The notes under the pieces were generated by a model, which made no database searches, was not told the origin of the DNA, and worked only from the letters and a program-made list of their open reading frames with translations. A program made the translations under genes and the position numbers. DNA of 64,000 nt from Rhizobium metallidurans (GTDB lineage Bacteria; Pseudomonadota; Alphaproteobacteria; Rhizobiales; Rhizobiaceae), in NCBI RefSeq assembly GCF_014196505.1, contig NZ_JACIDW010000002.1, forward strand, positions 62,001-126,000, in the 5' to 3' direction. This document shows positions 1 to 8,763 of the stretch, piece by piece (position 1 is the stretch's first letter; the number at the start of each line of letters is the position of its first letter).

Positions 1-264
1 GCCCATGCCGAGCGCGCCGCCATGCGCATGAACCGGCTGAGAGTGCCGGCGAATGTCGCACCAGCCGACGACCGCGCCTTTCGTCGTCGCCACGAACTGC
101 GAGTGTCCATGGGCAATCATGTCCCGGACGAAGTCACGCGTGCTCTCGAGCGGCGGCGCTTCCAGAAAGGTCAGGTAGCGGCGCTCGCGGGCAACCGTGT
201 CGAGCGCGTGGTGAAAGCTCTCGATGTGCCGATCCGCGATCGGCTCGATGATGATCTCGCTCAT
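1..264 (-). CDS. GNAT family N-acetyltransferase (N-terminal part, runs off the window)
   Basis: The frame opens at an ATG at 264 and is open to the window edge, so about 88 N-terminal residues are visible. The protein begins MSEIIIEPIADRHIESFHHA, and VVGWCDIR follows at about residues 65-72; both match the first strand and the beta-4 region of GNAT acetyltransferases. The acetyl-CoA binding motif A lies beyond the edge, so the family call rests on the N-terminal half. The start lies 10 bp after the stop of the GH43 gene, which makes this probably the last visible gene of the sugar operon. The acceptor is unknown. Confidence 0.6.
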   Translation of the reverse strand, partial: MSEIIIEPIADRHIESFHHALDTVARERRYLTFLEAPPLESTRDFVRDMIAHGHSQFVATTKGAVVGWCDIRRHSQPVHAHGGALGMG

Positions 265-274
265 GCCACTCCGC

Positions 275-1888
275 TTAAAGCTCCTCGTAGTTGAACCAGT
301 CGAAATCGGCCGTCTTTGCTCGACCCGACGTGTCGAAGGCGAAGACGCCGGTGAATGCGCCAGTAAACGAGCCATGCTCGCCGCGCCCGCCTTCGTCCGA
401 AACCACGCCGGCGTCGAGCACCGGCCCGATTGGCCGCCAAGCGCCCATGCCTTCCGTCTGCCAGAAGAATTGCAGGTCGTTGTCGCGGATTTCCATGGAG
501 AGCTGGACACGGCCGCTGGCGGGAAGCGCCTCGCCGCTGCCGGCGGGAAAGCTCAGCCGGCCGTTCGGATAGTCGCCTTCGCAGGACAGGATCGTCACGC
601 AGCGTCCGAGCGTTTCGTGCAGCGTCACCGCCACCGCATGGAACTTGTGCCTGTTGTAATAATGCGTCAGCCCCGCCACCTGCTGGTAGGTGGCGGGATC
701 GAATTCGACGACCGTCTCGGCCCGGAAGCTGTGATGCTCCTGCCGCCGCGCCACCAGCGCCTGCTCGAACCAGGAGCCGATGCTCTCGCGGGCGATCAGC
801 CTGATATGGCCGGGCCGTTCCGTGAGGTTGAATATCCGCTCCGGCCTCGGCGTGCGCAGCCACTGAAAGGCGGAGGGAAGCGCGTCGCCGTCGAAGCTGT
901 ATTCGCTGCGCGTCGGCTTCTCGACCGGCACCGCGCCATCAAGTCCCGGAACGCTGACATCCGGAACCACCGTGCCGTTTTCGAGATAGAGCCAGCCGTC
1001 GTCCTTCCACACACATTTCTGCAGGCTGGTTTCGCGCCCCAGCGTGCAGCGTCGCTTCGGCGGCATCGGCCGGCCGCAGAGATGGGTGTGATAGACCTGA
1101 CCGTCGGGCGTTTCGACATATTGCCCATGCCCTGCCCGCTGCAGAATGGCTTCCGGATGATCCTTCGAGGTGATCAGGTGCGTGTTCGGGTGCATCTCGT
1201 AGGGGCCGCCTATGTCGCGCGACCGCGCCATCGTCACCGCGTGATTGTAGCCGGTGCCGCCCTCGGCGGTCGTCAGATAATAATAGCCGTTGCGCTTGAA
1301 GAGATGTGGCCCCTCGACGAGCCCGAGCGAACTGCCGGCGAAGATGTTCCTGATCGGCCCCTTCAGCGATTGCGTTTCAGCATCCCACTCCTGCAACAGG
1401 ATGCCGTCGAAAGCCGGAGACTTCGGCGCGCCGCCGAAGCTCTCGGTGCGGTGGTTCCACTGCATGTTGAGAAACCATTTGCGGCCGTCCTCGTCATGAA
1501 ACAGCGATGGGTCGAAGCCGGAGGAATTGACGTAGACGGGCTCCGACCATTCGCCTTCGATCGTTGGCGAGGTCACGATGTAGTTATGCGCATCCTTGAA
1601 GTTGCCATCGAAGCGCTTCACGTCGGTATAGACAAGCCAGAAAAGCCCGTCGGAATGGGAGAGACAGGGCGCCCAGACGCCGCAACTATCGGGATTGCCA
1701 CGCATGTCGAGCTGCGAGGCCCGCTCCAGCGGCCGCCGTACCAGCGTCCAGTTCACCAGATCGCGCGAGTGGTGGATCTGCACGCCGGGATACCACTCGA
1801 AGGTCGAGGTCGCGATATAGTAATCGTCGCCGACACGGCAGATCGACGGGTCCGGATTGAAGCCCGGCAGGATCGGATTGCGGATCAT
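275..1888 (-). CDS. Glycoside hydrolase family 43 beta-xylosidase
   Basis: 537 residues, the normal size for GH43 beta-xylosidases of the XynB type with a C-terminal beta-sandwich. The five-bladed propeller starts at once: the catalytic base D13 sits in FNPDPS, the pKa-modulating D126 in SGFDPSLF and the acid E192 in GLVEGPHLF. Residues from about 330 onward form the C-terminal sandwich domain (EYSFDGDALPSAFQWLRTPR). There is no signal peptide, so it probably acts in the cytoplasm on imported oligosaccharides. It would release xylose, or possibly arabinose, from the non-reducing end. It is a late gene of the minus-strand sugar operon. The family is certain; the exact substrate is inferred. 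Confidence 0.88.
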   Translation of the reverse strand: MIRNPILPGFNPDPSICRVGDDYYIATSTFEWYPGVQIHHSRDLVNWTLVRRPLERASQLDMRGNPDSCGVWAPCLSHSDGLFWLVYTDVKRFDGNFKDAHNYIVTSPTIEGEWSEPVYVNSSGFDPSLFHDEDGRKWFLNMQWNHRTESFGGAPKSPAFDGILLQEWDAETQSLKGPIRNIFAGSSLGLVEGPHLFKRNGYYYLTTAEGGTGYNHAVTMARSRDIGGPYEMHPNTHLITSKDHPEAILQRAGHGQYVETPDGQVYHTHLCGRPMPPKRRCTLGRETSLQKCVWKDDGWLYLENGTVVPDVSVPGLDGAVPVEKPTRSEYSFDGDALPSAFQWLRTPRPERIFNLTERPGHIRLIARESIGSWFEQALVARRQEHHSFRAETVVEFDPATYQQVAGLTHYYNRHKFHAVAVTLHETLGRCVTILSCEGDYPNGRLSFPAGSGEALPASGRVQLSMEIRDNDLQFFWQTEGMGAWRPIGPVLDAGVVSDEGGRGEHGSFTGAFTGVFAFDTSGRAKTADFDWFNYEEL

Positions 1889-1982
1889 GGTGACGTCTCC
1901 TCCCAGACGCGCGCACTTTCTGCGGCACGTACATCACATCGGACATGAAAAACGCCCGGAAGATCGTTCCGGGCGCCTCTGC

Positions 1983-3014
1983 TTATTCGCGTTCGGCGGA
2001 CTTCGCCCAGAGATTGATGTCGGCCTCGCGGGCGTAGCCATCGATCTCCTTCAGCTCCTCGGCGGTAAACTCCAGATTGTCGAGCGCCTTGACGCAATCG
2101 ACGATCTGCGACGAGCGGCTGGCGCCGATCAGCGCCGAGGTCACGCGGTCGCCGCGCAGCACCCAGGCAATCGCCATCTGCGCCAGCGTCTGGCCGCGGC
2201 GTTCGGCGATCTCGTTGAGCTTGCGGATGTTGTCGATGATCTGCGGGCGGATGAAGTCCTTCTTCAGGAAGTGGTTCTGCGCCGCGCGGCTATCCTCGGG
2301 GATACCGCCGAGATACTTCGTCGTCAGCATGCCCTGTGCCAGCGGCGAGAACACGATCGAGCCCATGCCGACCTCGTCGAGCGTATCGAGCAGCTTGTCG
2401 TCCTCGACCCAGCGGTTGAGCATGGAATAGCTCGGCTGGTGGATCAGGCACGGCGTGCCGAGATCCTTGAGGATGGCGGCGGCTTCGCGGGTGCGCTGCG
2501 AATTGTAGGACGAGATGCCGACATAGAGCGCGCGGCCGGAGCGCACGATATGGTCGAGCGCGCCGCAGGTCTCCTCCAGCGGCGTATCCGGGTCGAAGCG
2601 GTGCGAATAGAAGATATCGACATAGTCGAGACCCATGCGCTTCAGACTCTGGTCGCAGGAGGCGATCAGATACTTGCGGCTGCCCCACTCGCCGTAAGGA
2701 CCCGGCCACATGTCGTAGCCGGCCTTGGACGAAATGATCAGCTCGTCGCGCAGTCCGGAAAATTCGGTGCGCATGATCTCGCCGAAGGCGGTCTCGGCGC
2801 TGCCGGGAGGCGGGCCGTAATTGTTGGCGAGGTCGAAATGGGTGATGCCGAGATCAAACGCCGTGCGGCACATGTCGATCTTGCGGTCATGCGGCGTGTC
2901 GCCGCCGAAATTGTGCCAGAGGCCGAGCGAAACGGCCGGAAGCTTCAGGCCGGAACGGCCCGTGCGGTTGTACTTCATCTTCGAATAGCGGTCGGAAGCC
3001 GGTTGCCAGCTCAT
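1983..3014 (-). CDS. Aldo/keto reductase, YghZ / L-glyceraldehyde-3-phosphate reductase type
   Basis: 343 residues, full length. The opening MSWQPASDRYSKMKYNRTGR and the motifs GLWHNFGGDTPHDRK, FDLANNYGPPPGSAE, SSKAGYDMWPGPYG and FYSHRFDPDTP follow E. coli YghZ closely (from memory of that family). They carry the aldo/keto reductase tetrad: D and Y in FDLANNYG, K in SSKAG and H in YSHRFD. The ATG at 3014 has a GAGGA Shine-Dalgarno; a later ATG at 2978 would cut the conserved N-terminus. It is NADPH-dependent and acts on small aldehydes. It lies in the sugar operon between the GH43 and Gfo/Idh genes and may reduce or detoxify a sugar-derived aldehyde. Confidence 0.85.
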   Translation of the reverse strand: MSWQPASDRYSKMKYNRTGRSGLKLPAVSLGLWHNFGGDTPHDRKIDMCRTAFDLGITHFDLANNYGPPPGSAETAFGEIMRTEFSGLRDELIISSKAGYDMWPGPYGEWGSRKYLIASCDQSLKRMGLDYVDIFYSHRFDPDTPLEETCGALDHIVRSGRALYVGISSYNSQRTREAAAILKDLGTPCLIHQPSYSMLNRWVEDDKLLDTLDEVGMGSIVFSPLAQGMLTTKYLGGIPEDSRAAQNHFLKKDFIRPQIIDNIRKLNEIAERRGQTLAQMAIAWVLRGDRVTSALIGASRSSQIVDCVKALDNLEFTAEELKEIDGYAREADINLWAKSAERE

Positions 3015-3111
3015 ATGTCCTCATCCTCATGTAGAAACGGCGCGGGTTGGTCGCCCGCGCCGGACCATAGACCTTTAGGCACGTACTTCAAGAGCGCCTG
3101 TCACGTCATAA

Positions 3112-3150
3112 GTGCCAATCACTTCAAGAGAGCCAATCACTTCAGAAGCG
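3112..3150. repeat. Imperfect tandem repeat at the 3' end of the Gfo/Idh gene
   Basis: Two near-identical units built on GCCAATCACTTCA(A)GA lie at 3114-3130 and 3132-3147, and a partial unit (ACTTCAAGAG) is at 3085-3094. The second unit includes the stop codon of the oxidoreductase gene. This looks like slippage duplication of the gene's end. Confidence 0.6.
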
Positions 3151-4270
3151 CTTGGGCCTCTTCGATGCCGAGTGCGGCCGGCTGCGTGCAGGTCGTCGTC
3201 AGCTCGATGAAGCGACCTTCGTCACCCGACTTCAGGATCGAGGTCATGACATCGACGCCATGCAGCGTGCGATCGAGCGAGCAGCGCGCGTCGCGTCCCT
3301 CGATGATCGCCATCGCCATGTCGGCCAGACCCGCCGTGCGGTAGTTGGCGCGCGGTCCCTGCGGGCTCTCCTGGTTGAAGATACCGAAGGGATGCTCCCA
3401 GCCGTCGAGCGGCTTGATGTCCTTGTCGCGGCCGCTGGCCTCGACGACGCCGCCGAAGAAGTTCGGATCCGGCACGTAGAGCGAGCCCTCGGTGCCGTAG
3501 AGTTCCATGTTGGCGTGGCGATGCGACCAGACGTCCCAGCTGGCGGTCAGCGTGACTGTCGCGCCGTTGACGAATTCCAGGATCGCCTGGATCGTCGTCG
3601 GCGTTCTGACCGGGATAACCTCGCCGTTGCGCGGTTCGCTGGTGATCGTGCGGGTCGGCGATGCCATGGAGGTCATCGCGCCGACACGCTTCACCGGTCC
3701 GATCAGGTTGATCAGGTTGGCGATATAGTAGGGGCCGAGATCGAGGATAGGGCCGCCGCCGGGCAGGAAGAAGAAATCCGGGTTCGGATGCCACATCTCC
3801 ATGCCCGGGCTCATGACGTAGCACGCGCCCGAGGTGACGCGGCCGATGCCCCCCTCGTCGATATACTTGCGGGCGAGCTGATGCGCGCCGCCGAGGAAAG
3901 TGTCGGGCGCGCAACCGACGGAGAGGTTCTTCTCCTTGGCGATGCGGCGCAGCTCCTCACCCTGCTCGAGGGTGAGGACCAGCGGCTTTTCCGAATAGAC
4001 GTGCTTGCCGGAGAGAAGGATCGCCTTCGATACGGGGAAATGCGCATCCGGGATGGTCAGGTTGACGACGACGTCGACCTCCTCATCGGCGAGCAGTTCC
4101 TCGATCGTCTGCGCCTTGACGCCATATTCGGCGGCACGCGCCTCGGCCGCCTGCATGTTGAGGTCGGCGCAGGCGACGATCTTGAGCCCCTTGAAGAGCG
4201 GCGCCAGCGAAAAGTAGGTGGTGGAGATGTTGCCGCATCCGATGATGCCGACGCCAAGTTCCTTGGTCAT
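3137..4270 (-). CDS. Gfo/Idh/MocA family NAD(P)-dependent oxidoreductase
   Basis: 377 residues, typical for the family. The N-terminal Rossmann fold is clear from VGIIGCGNISTTYF (residues 7-20), followed by the EKPL-type motif HVYSEKPLVLT near residue 92 with its lysine, and a C-terminal alpha/beta domain with GGGPILDLGPYYI. Members oxidise or reduce sugars, inositols and aldonates at a hydroxyl or keto group. The gene starts 8 bp downstream of the isomerase/epimerase gene, a frequent pairing in which the isomerase substrate is first oxidised. The substrate cannot be read from the sequence; a mannoside- or xyloside-derived sugar is the contextual guess. Confidence 0.88.
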   Translation of the reverse strand: MTKELGVGIIGCGNISTTYFSLAPLFKGLKIVACADLNMQAAEARAAEYGVKAQTIEELLADEEVDVVVNLTIPDAHFPVSKAILLSGKHVYSEKPLVLTLEQGEELRRIAKEKNLSVGCAPDTFLGGAHQLARKYIDEGGIGRVTSGACYVMSPGMEMWHPNPDFFFLPGGGPILDLGPYYIANLINLIGPVKRVGAMTSMASPTRTITSEPRNGEVIPVRTPTTIQAILEFVNGATVTLTASWDVWSHRHANMELYGTEGSLYVPDPNFFGGVVEASGRDKDIKPLDGWEHPFGIFNQESPQGPRANYRTAGLADMAMAIIEGRDARCSLDRTLHGVDVMTSILKSGDEGRFIELTTTCTQPAALGIEEAQALLK

Positions 4271-4278
4271 GATAATCC

Positions 4279-5040
4279 TCAGTAGGTCTTGAAGGATGCG
4301 ATCGAGCGGGTGATCAGGCGATCGATATCGGCAGGATTGTCATGCTCGACGACGTAGTGTCTGGTCTTGGTGCCCTTCAGCGCCGCGACGAGCTTCGCCC
4401 AATCGAGCGTGCCATGGCCGACATCCGCCCAGCCGTCCTCGTTCTTGTTTTCGCCAGCTGGCGCGATGTCCTTGACGTGCGCCGAGGTGATGCGCGAACC
4501 GAGCTTCTCGATCCATGCGAAAGGATCGGCGCCGCCGCGAACGACCCAGGCGATATCCGCTTCCCAGGAAATATCGGGCGCGCCTTCGAAGATGCGCTCG
4601 ATCGGCAGCGAACCGTCGGCGAGCTCGACGAATTCGAAGTCGTGGTTGTGCCAGCCGAACTCGTAGCCCGCATCCTTGTAGGGCTTGCTCATTTCCTGCA
4701 GGCGCTTGCCGAAGGCCAGCCAGCCGGCGCCATCGGTCGGACGCTCATAGGCGGCAAGATGCGGCGCATAGATGGAATCCATGCCGAGGATCTTGGCAAT
4801 GTTCAAAGACTTCTGCACTTCGCCATCGAGGAAGTCCGGGCTGAAATGGCCGCTCGCCATCGTGAGGCCGTTCTTGTCGAGCTCGGCGCGCAGGCTCTTC
4901 AGACCGGCATCGTCGAGATCGGCATAAATGCCGCCGAAGCCTTCGACTTCCTGATAGCCGGCCTTGCCGAGCTTTTCGAAGATCGCCGAATAGGGCTGGA
5001 AGTTGCGGGCGCTATAAAGCTGGAAGCTCAGTTTCGTCAT
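4279..5040 (-). CDS. Sugar phosphate isomerase/epimerase (xylose isomerase-like TIM barrel)
   Basis: 253 residues from the ATG at 5040 (MTKLSFQLYSARNF). A longer frame to 5067 only adds non-conserved residues, and GGAGGATATT just before 5040 gives a good ribosome site. The barrel carries the AP-endonuclease-2 signature: GYEFGWHNHDFEF with the metal histidines, and SWEADIAWVVRGG and ITSAHVKD providing acidic and histidine metal ligands, then YVVEHDNP near the C-terminus. The fold belongs to enzymes that isomerise or epimerise sugars using a divalent metal. It is cytoplasmic and sits between the Gfo/Idh and beta-mannosidase genes of the sugar operon. The exact reaction is unknown. Confidence 0.82.
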   Translation of the reverse strand: MTKLSFQLYSARNFQPYSAIFEKLGKAGYQEVEGFGGIYADLDDAGLKSLRAELDKNGLTMASGHFSPDFLDGEVQKSLNIAKILGMDSIYAPHLAAYERPTDGAGWLAFGKRLQEMSKPYKDAGYEFGWHNHDFEFVELADGSLPIERIFEGAPDISWEADIAWVVRGGADPFAWIEKLGSRITSAHVKDIAPAGENKNEDGWADVGHGTLDWAKLVAALKGTKTRHYVVEHDNPADIDRLITRSIASFKTY

Positions 5041-5082
5041 AATATCCTCCTCGGGCCTCGTGCCCATTCATTTCAATCAGGA

Positions 5083-7548
5083 TCAATCCACGGACTGGCA
5101 GGACTGCAGGTCGTAGAAACGGAATTCCGGCAGGGCGCCATCAGCAAGCGGCGCTGCCGGGGTGAAGGTGATGCGGCGCGTCTCGCCCGCCGCCAGATCG
5201 AAGGCATTGTCGGAATACTTGCCGTCGGCCTCGGTCTCGATCATCACGAAGAGCGCAAGTCCCCTCGCGGTGACGTTGAGGCAGACGGAACCGTCCTCCT
5301 CGACATATTCGTGCGTGACCATCAGGCCCGCGGGCTCGAGCTCCAGCGTTTTGTAGGTGCCGTGCACGTAATGTCCCTCGCCGCCCATGCCGTTCGACGC
5401 CGTGAAGCGCCAGGCAAGCAGCGTGCCCGAGGGAATCTCGGAGACCTCGATGCTAGCAGCCGTCACCGCCGCGTCAGGCGTGCAGACCGCCTGCACATCC
5501 TTCAGGTGCCTGCGCTCGCCCTTCATGTCAAGGACCGAGACCGACAGGTCGATACTGACGTCAACAAGGGTGTCGTTGACCAGCGAGAAGCGGATCTGCT
5601 TGCCGTCGTCGGATGGGATGGCGGCGACCGCGACCGGTTGGAAGAAGCGCTTGACCAGATAATGCATCGCCTTCCAGCGACCGCCGTAATCGAGGCTCGA
5701 CCACGAGGCCACCGGCCAGGTGTCGTTGAGCTGCCAGTAGATCGTGCCCATGCAATGCGGCTTCAGCGACCGCCAGTATTCCACCGCCGTCTTGATCGCG
5801 AGACCCTGCTGGATCTGGCTGAGATAGACGAAATTCGGGAAATCCTTCGGGAAGCGGAAATAGCGGAACATCGTGCCGGCGATGCGCTCGTTGCCACCAG
5901 CATTCTTCTGGTGCAGCTCCATGACCGGTGACGCGACGTTCATGTCCTTGGCCTCGGCATAGGTCTTGATAACGGGCAGCGAGGTGTAGGACTGGAAACC
6001 GAATTCCGAGCAGAAGCGCGGGCGCACCGAGCGGTAATTGTCGAACGACTTGTTCTCGTGCCAGACCGACCAGTAGTGCATGTCGCCGGAGCCATCGGCA
6101 TGCCAGGCATCGCCGAAATCGAGATAGCCCGACGCCGGGCTCGACGGCCACCAGATCGCATCCGGCGCCGCCTTCTTCATCGCCTGCTCGATCACCCGGT
6201 TTAGGCGATCGTAGGAGACGAGATAACGGTCGCGGTCCTTGCGCGATTCCTCGAACCATGTGAGCGCGCCCACCAGCTCGTTGTCGCCGCACCAGAGCGC
6301 GATCGAGGGGTGCGAATTCAGGCGACGAACCTGGTAGTCGACTTCGAGCGCGACATTGTCGAGGAAGTCCTCTGTCGAGGGATAAAGATTGCAGGCGAAC
6401 ATGAAGTCCTGCCAGACCATCAGGCCGAGCCGGTCGCAGAGGTCGTAGAAATGATCATGCTCGTAGAACCCGCCGCCCCAGACGCGGATCATGTTCATGT
6501 TGGCGGACTTGGCCGATTGCAGCAGGTCCTCGGTCTTCTCGGGTGACGACAGCGAAAACAGCGCGTCGGCCGGGATCCAGTTGGCGCCGCGGCAGAAGAT
6601 TTCGCGGCCGTTGACCTTCAGCGCGAAGCGCGCGCCGGCGGCATCAGGCGTGGTGATGAGCTCGACCGTGCGCAGACCGATCTGCTTGGTGACGGCATCG
6701 GAAGGCAGATCGACGGTGAGCGCATAGAGCGCCTGCTCGCCGCTTCCCGCCGGCCACCAGAGGCGCGGCTTGGAGATCTCGAAGACATGATTGACGACGG
6801 TCTCACCGGCGCCGACGCCGACATCGAGACGCACCCGCTCGCCATCGAGCGAGAAATGCACGGGAACGATGCCGGGGTTCTTCGCAAACAGCGTCGCTGA
6901 GACCTTGAGATCGACGGAGCCGTCGAGATTGTGCACCTGCTGCGTCGTCACATGCTCGATACGGGCGGTGTCGAGCCGACGCAGCGCGATCGTGCCGTAA
7001 AGCCCGAGCGGCGCGATCGCGATGTTCCAGTCCCAGCCGAAATGGCACTGCGGCTTGCGCAGCATGTTGCCGTTGGGGATCGGCGAATTGCCGGTCGAAT
7101 AGGGAATGTAGAAGGGCTGCTTGCCCTGCCGGTCGGCGCCCGCCGCGATGCTCGAATGAAGCACGATGCGGATGACGTTCTCGCCGGATTTCAGATGGCT
7201 GCTGACATCCGGCCGGTAGCGGCGGAAGCTGTTGTCGGCGACGAGCGCCGGCGCGCCGTTGATGAAGACGGCGGCCACCGTGTCGAGATAATCGATATCG
7301 AGGTACCAGTCGCCATCGGGCTCCGACACCGTGAAGCTGCGCTCGATCGACCAGTCGCGATGCGCCACCCACTGCACGACCTCTTCGTTGCGGCCGAAAT
7401 AGGGGTCGGGGATCAGCCTGGCGGCATGCAGCGCCGAATGCACGTCGCCGGGAAGCGTGATCGGCGCGGTGATTTCACCATCCGTGGAGGTGAGCTTCCA
7501 CGAGCCTGAGAGGTCGAGGTTGAACCCGTTGGTGGGCAAGGATGTCAT
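5083..7548 (-). CDS. Beta-mannosidase, glycoside hydrolase family 2
   Basis: 821 residues, matching bacterial GH2 beta-mannosidases. The N-terminal sandwich (LSGSWKLT..., DWYLDIDYLDTVAAVFING) precedes the TIM barrel. The barrel has ANMNMIRVWGGGFYEHDHFYDLCD, the acid/base E424 in LWCGDNELVGA and the nucleophile E515 in RFCSEFGFQSY. The order WGGGFYE...GDNE...SEFGFQ separates beta-mannosidases from beta-galactosidases and glucuronidases. It would remove terminal beta-mannose from manno-oligosaccharides, and no signal peptide is visible, so it acts after uptake by the adjacent ABC transporter. It lies 126 bp downstream of the ATPase gene. Confidence 0.9.
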   Translation of the reverse strand: MTSLPTNGFNLDLSGSWKLTSTDGEITAPITLPGDVHSALHAARLIPDPYFGRNEEVVQWVAHRDWSIERSFTVSEPDGDWYLDIDYLDTVAAVFINGAPALVADNSFRRYRPDVSSHLKSGENVIRIVLHSSIAAGADRQGKQPFYIPYSTGNSPIPNGNMLRKPQCHFGWDWNIAIAPLGLYGTIALRRLDTARIEHVTTQQVHNLDGSVDLKVSATLFAKNPGIVPVHFSLDGERVRLDVGVGAGETVVNHVFEISKPRLWWPAGSGEQALYALTVDLPSDAVTKQIGLRTVELITTPDAAGARFALKVNGREIFCRGANWIPADALFSLSSPEKTEDLLQSAKSANMNMIRVWGGGFYEHDHFYDLCDRLGLMVWQDFMFACNLYPSTEDFLDNVALEVDYQVRRLNSHPSIALWCGDNELVGALTWFEESRKDRDRYLVSYDRLNRVIEQAMKKAAPDAIWWPSSPASGYLDFGDAWHADGSGDMHYWSVWHENKSFDNYRSVRPRFCSEFGFQSYTSLPVIKTYAEAKDMNVASPVMELHQKNAGGNERIAGTMFRYFRFPKDFPNFVYLSQIQQGLAIKTAVEYWRSLKPHCMGTIYWQLNDTWPVASWSSLDYGGRWKAMHYLVKRFFQPVAVAAIPSDDGKQIRFSLVNDTLVDVSIDLSVSVLDMKGERRHLKDVQAVCTPDAAVTAASIEVSEIPSGTLLAWRFTASNGMGGEGHYVHGTYKTLELEPAGLMVTHEYVEEDGSVCLNVTARGLALFVMIETEADGKYSDNAFDLAAGETRRITFTPAAPLADGALPEFRFYDLQSCQSVD

Positions 7549-7674
7549 AGCACTGTCCGATCAGGCCGCTCTTGGGAGAACCCGTCACCGGGCTGCGACC
7601 GAATGTGGTTGGCCGACAAGGCCGATTGTAAGAACGGGCGGAACCGCTGTAAGCCCCGCCCGCAGCGTAGTCGT

Positions 7675-8760
7675 CTAGAGGCGCAGTTCCGTTTCGGCGT
7701 CGAAGATCGATGCCAGCGACATGTCGAAGCCGAGCTTGACGGCGGTGCCGGGATTGAAGCGGCGGGCGCCGTTGATGCGCACCGACATCGTATGTCCGGC
7801 ATGCTTCAGCCAGAGCAGGTTGTCGGCGCCCATCGGCTCCTCGATATCGACGGTCGCGTCATGAACCTCGGCGCCGAGGTTCTCGTTGACCTTGATATGC
7901 TCCGGCCGCACGCCGAGCGTCACCTTCCGGCCCGCCTGCAGCGGCGCGCTCGCCTCATAGGCATCGACGTTGAAATCGACGCCGTTGGCGGTGAACACGG
8001 TGGCATCGCCCCGCTTGGCGATCTCGCCGCGCAGGAAGTTCATCGACGGCGAGCCGATGAAGCCGGCGACGAACAGGCTGCCCGGCTTGTTATAGATGGT
8101 CGTCGGATCGGCAAGCTGCTGGATCTCGCCGTTCTTCATGATCGCGATGCGGTCGGCGAGCGTCAGCGCCTCGATCTGGTCGTGGGTGACGTAGATCATC
8201 GTGTTCTTCAGCGACTGGTGCAGCCGCTTGATCTCGACGCGCAGTTCCGAACGCAGCTTGGCGTCGAGGTTGGAGAGCGGCTCGTCGAACAGGAACACGT
8301 CGACATCGCGCACCAGCGCACGGCCGATCGCCACGCGCTGCCGCTGGCCGCCGGATAGCTCCGCCGGCTTGCGCTTCAGGAGCGGCTGGATCTGCAGGAT
8401 CTCCGAGGCGCGGGCCACGCGCTTCTCGATATCGGCCTGCGGAATCTTGGCCACCTGCAGGCCGAAGGAGAGGTTCTTCTCCACGGTCATCTGCGGGTAG
8501 AGCGCGTAGGACTGGAACACCATGCCGATGCCGCGGTCCTTGGGTTCTTCCCAGGTGACGTTGCGGCCCTTGATGTGGATCTGTCCCTCGCTGATGTCGA
8601 GCAGGCCGGCAATGCAGTTGAGCAGGGTCGACTTGCCGCAGCCGGAAGAGCCGAGCAGCACGAGGAACTCGCCGTCGTTGATCTCGAGGTTGAGATCCTT
8701 GAGCACGCTGACCGCACCGAAGTTCAGCGAAAGGTCTTTGATGGAAACGCTTGAATTCAT
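7675..8760 (-). CDS. Carbohydrate ABC transporter ATP-binding protein (UgpC/MsmK type)
   Basis: 361 residues, standard for CUT1 ATPases. Walker A is GSSGCGKST at residues 37-45, the Q-loop VFQSYALYPQ at 81-90, the ABC signature LSGGQRQR at 135-142, Walker B VFLFDEP at 155-161, and the switch histidine is in YVTHDQ. The C-terminal third is the MalK/UgpC-type regulatory OB domain (GVRPEHIKV, then SLASIFDAETELRL at the end). It powers the importer formed with the two permeases directly upstream; the permease stop is 3 bp before this start. Such ATPases are sometimes shared between sugar importers. Confidence 0.93.
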   Translation of the reverse strand: MNSSVSIKDLSLNFGAVSVLKDLNLEINDGEFLVLLGSSGCGKSTLLNCIAGLLDISEGQIHIKGRNVTWEEPKDRGIGMVFQSYALYPQMTVEKNLSFGLQVAKIPQADIEKRVARASEILQIQPLLKRKPAELSGGQRQRVAIGRALVRDVDVFLFDEPLSNLDAKLRSELRVEIKRLHQSLKNTMIYVTHDQIEALTLADRIAIMKNGEIQQLADPTTIYNKPGSLFVAGFIGSPSMNFLRGEIAKRGDATVFTANGVDFNVDAYEASAPLQAGRKVTLGVRPEHIKVNENLGAEVHDATVDIEEPMGADNLLWLKHAGHTMSVRINGARRFNPGTAVKLGFDMSLASIFDAETELRL

Positions 8761-8763
8761 GGA

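Noticed and set aside
224..1948. 574-codon plus-strand frame opposite the GH43 gene
   Set aside because: It is the antisense shadow of a strongly conserved GH43 gene in GC-rich DNA and shows no protein motif.
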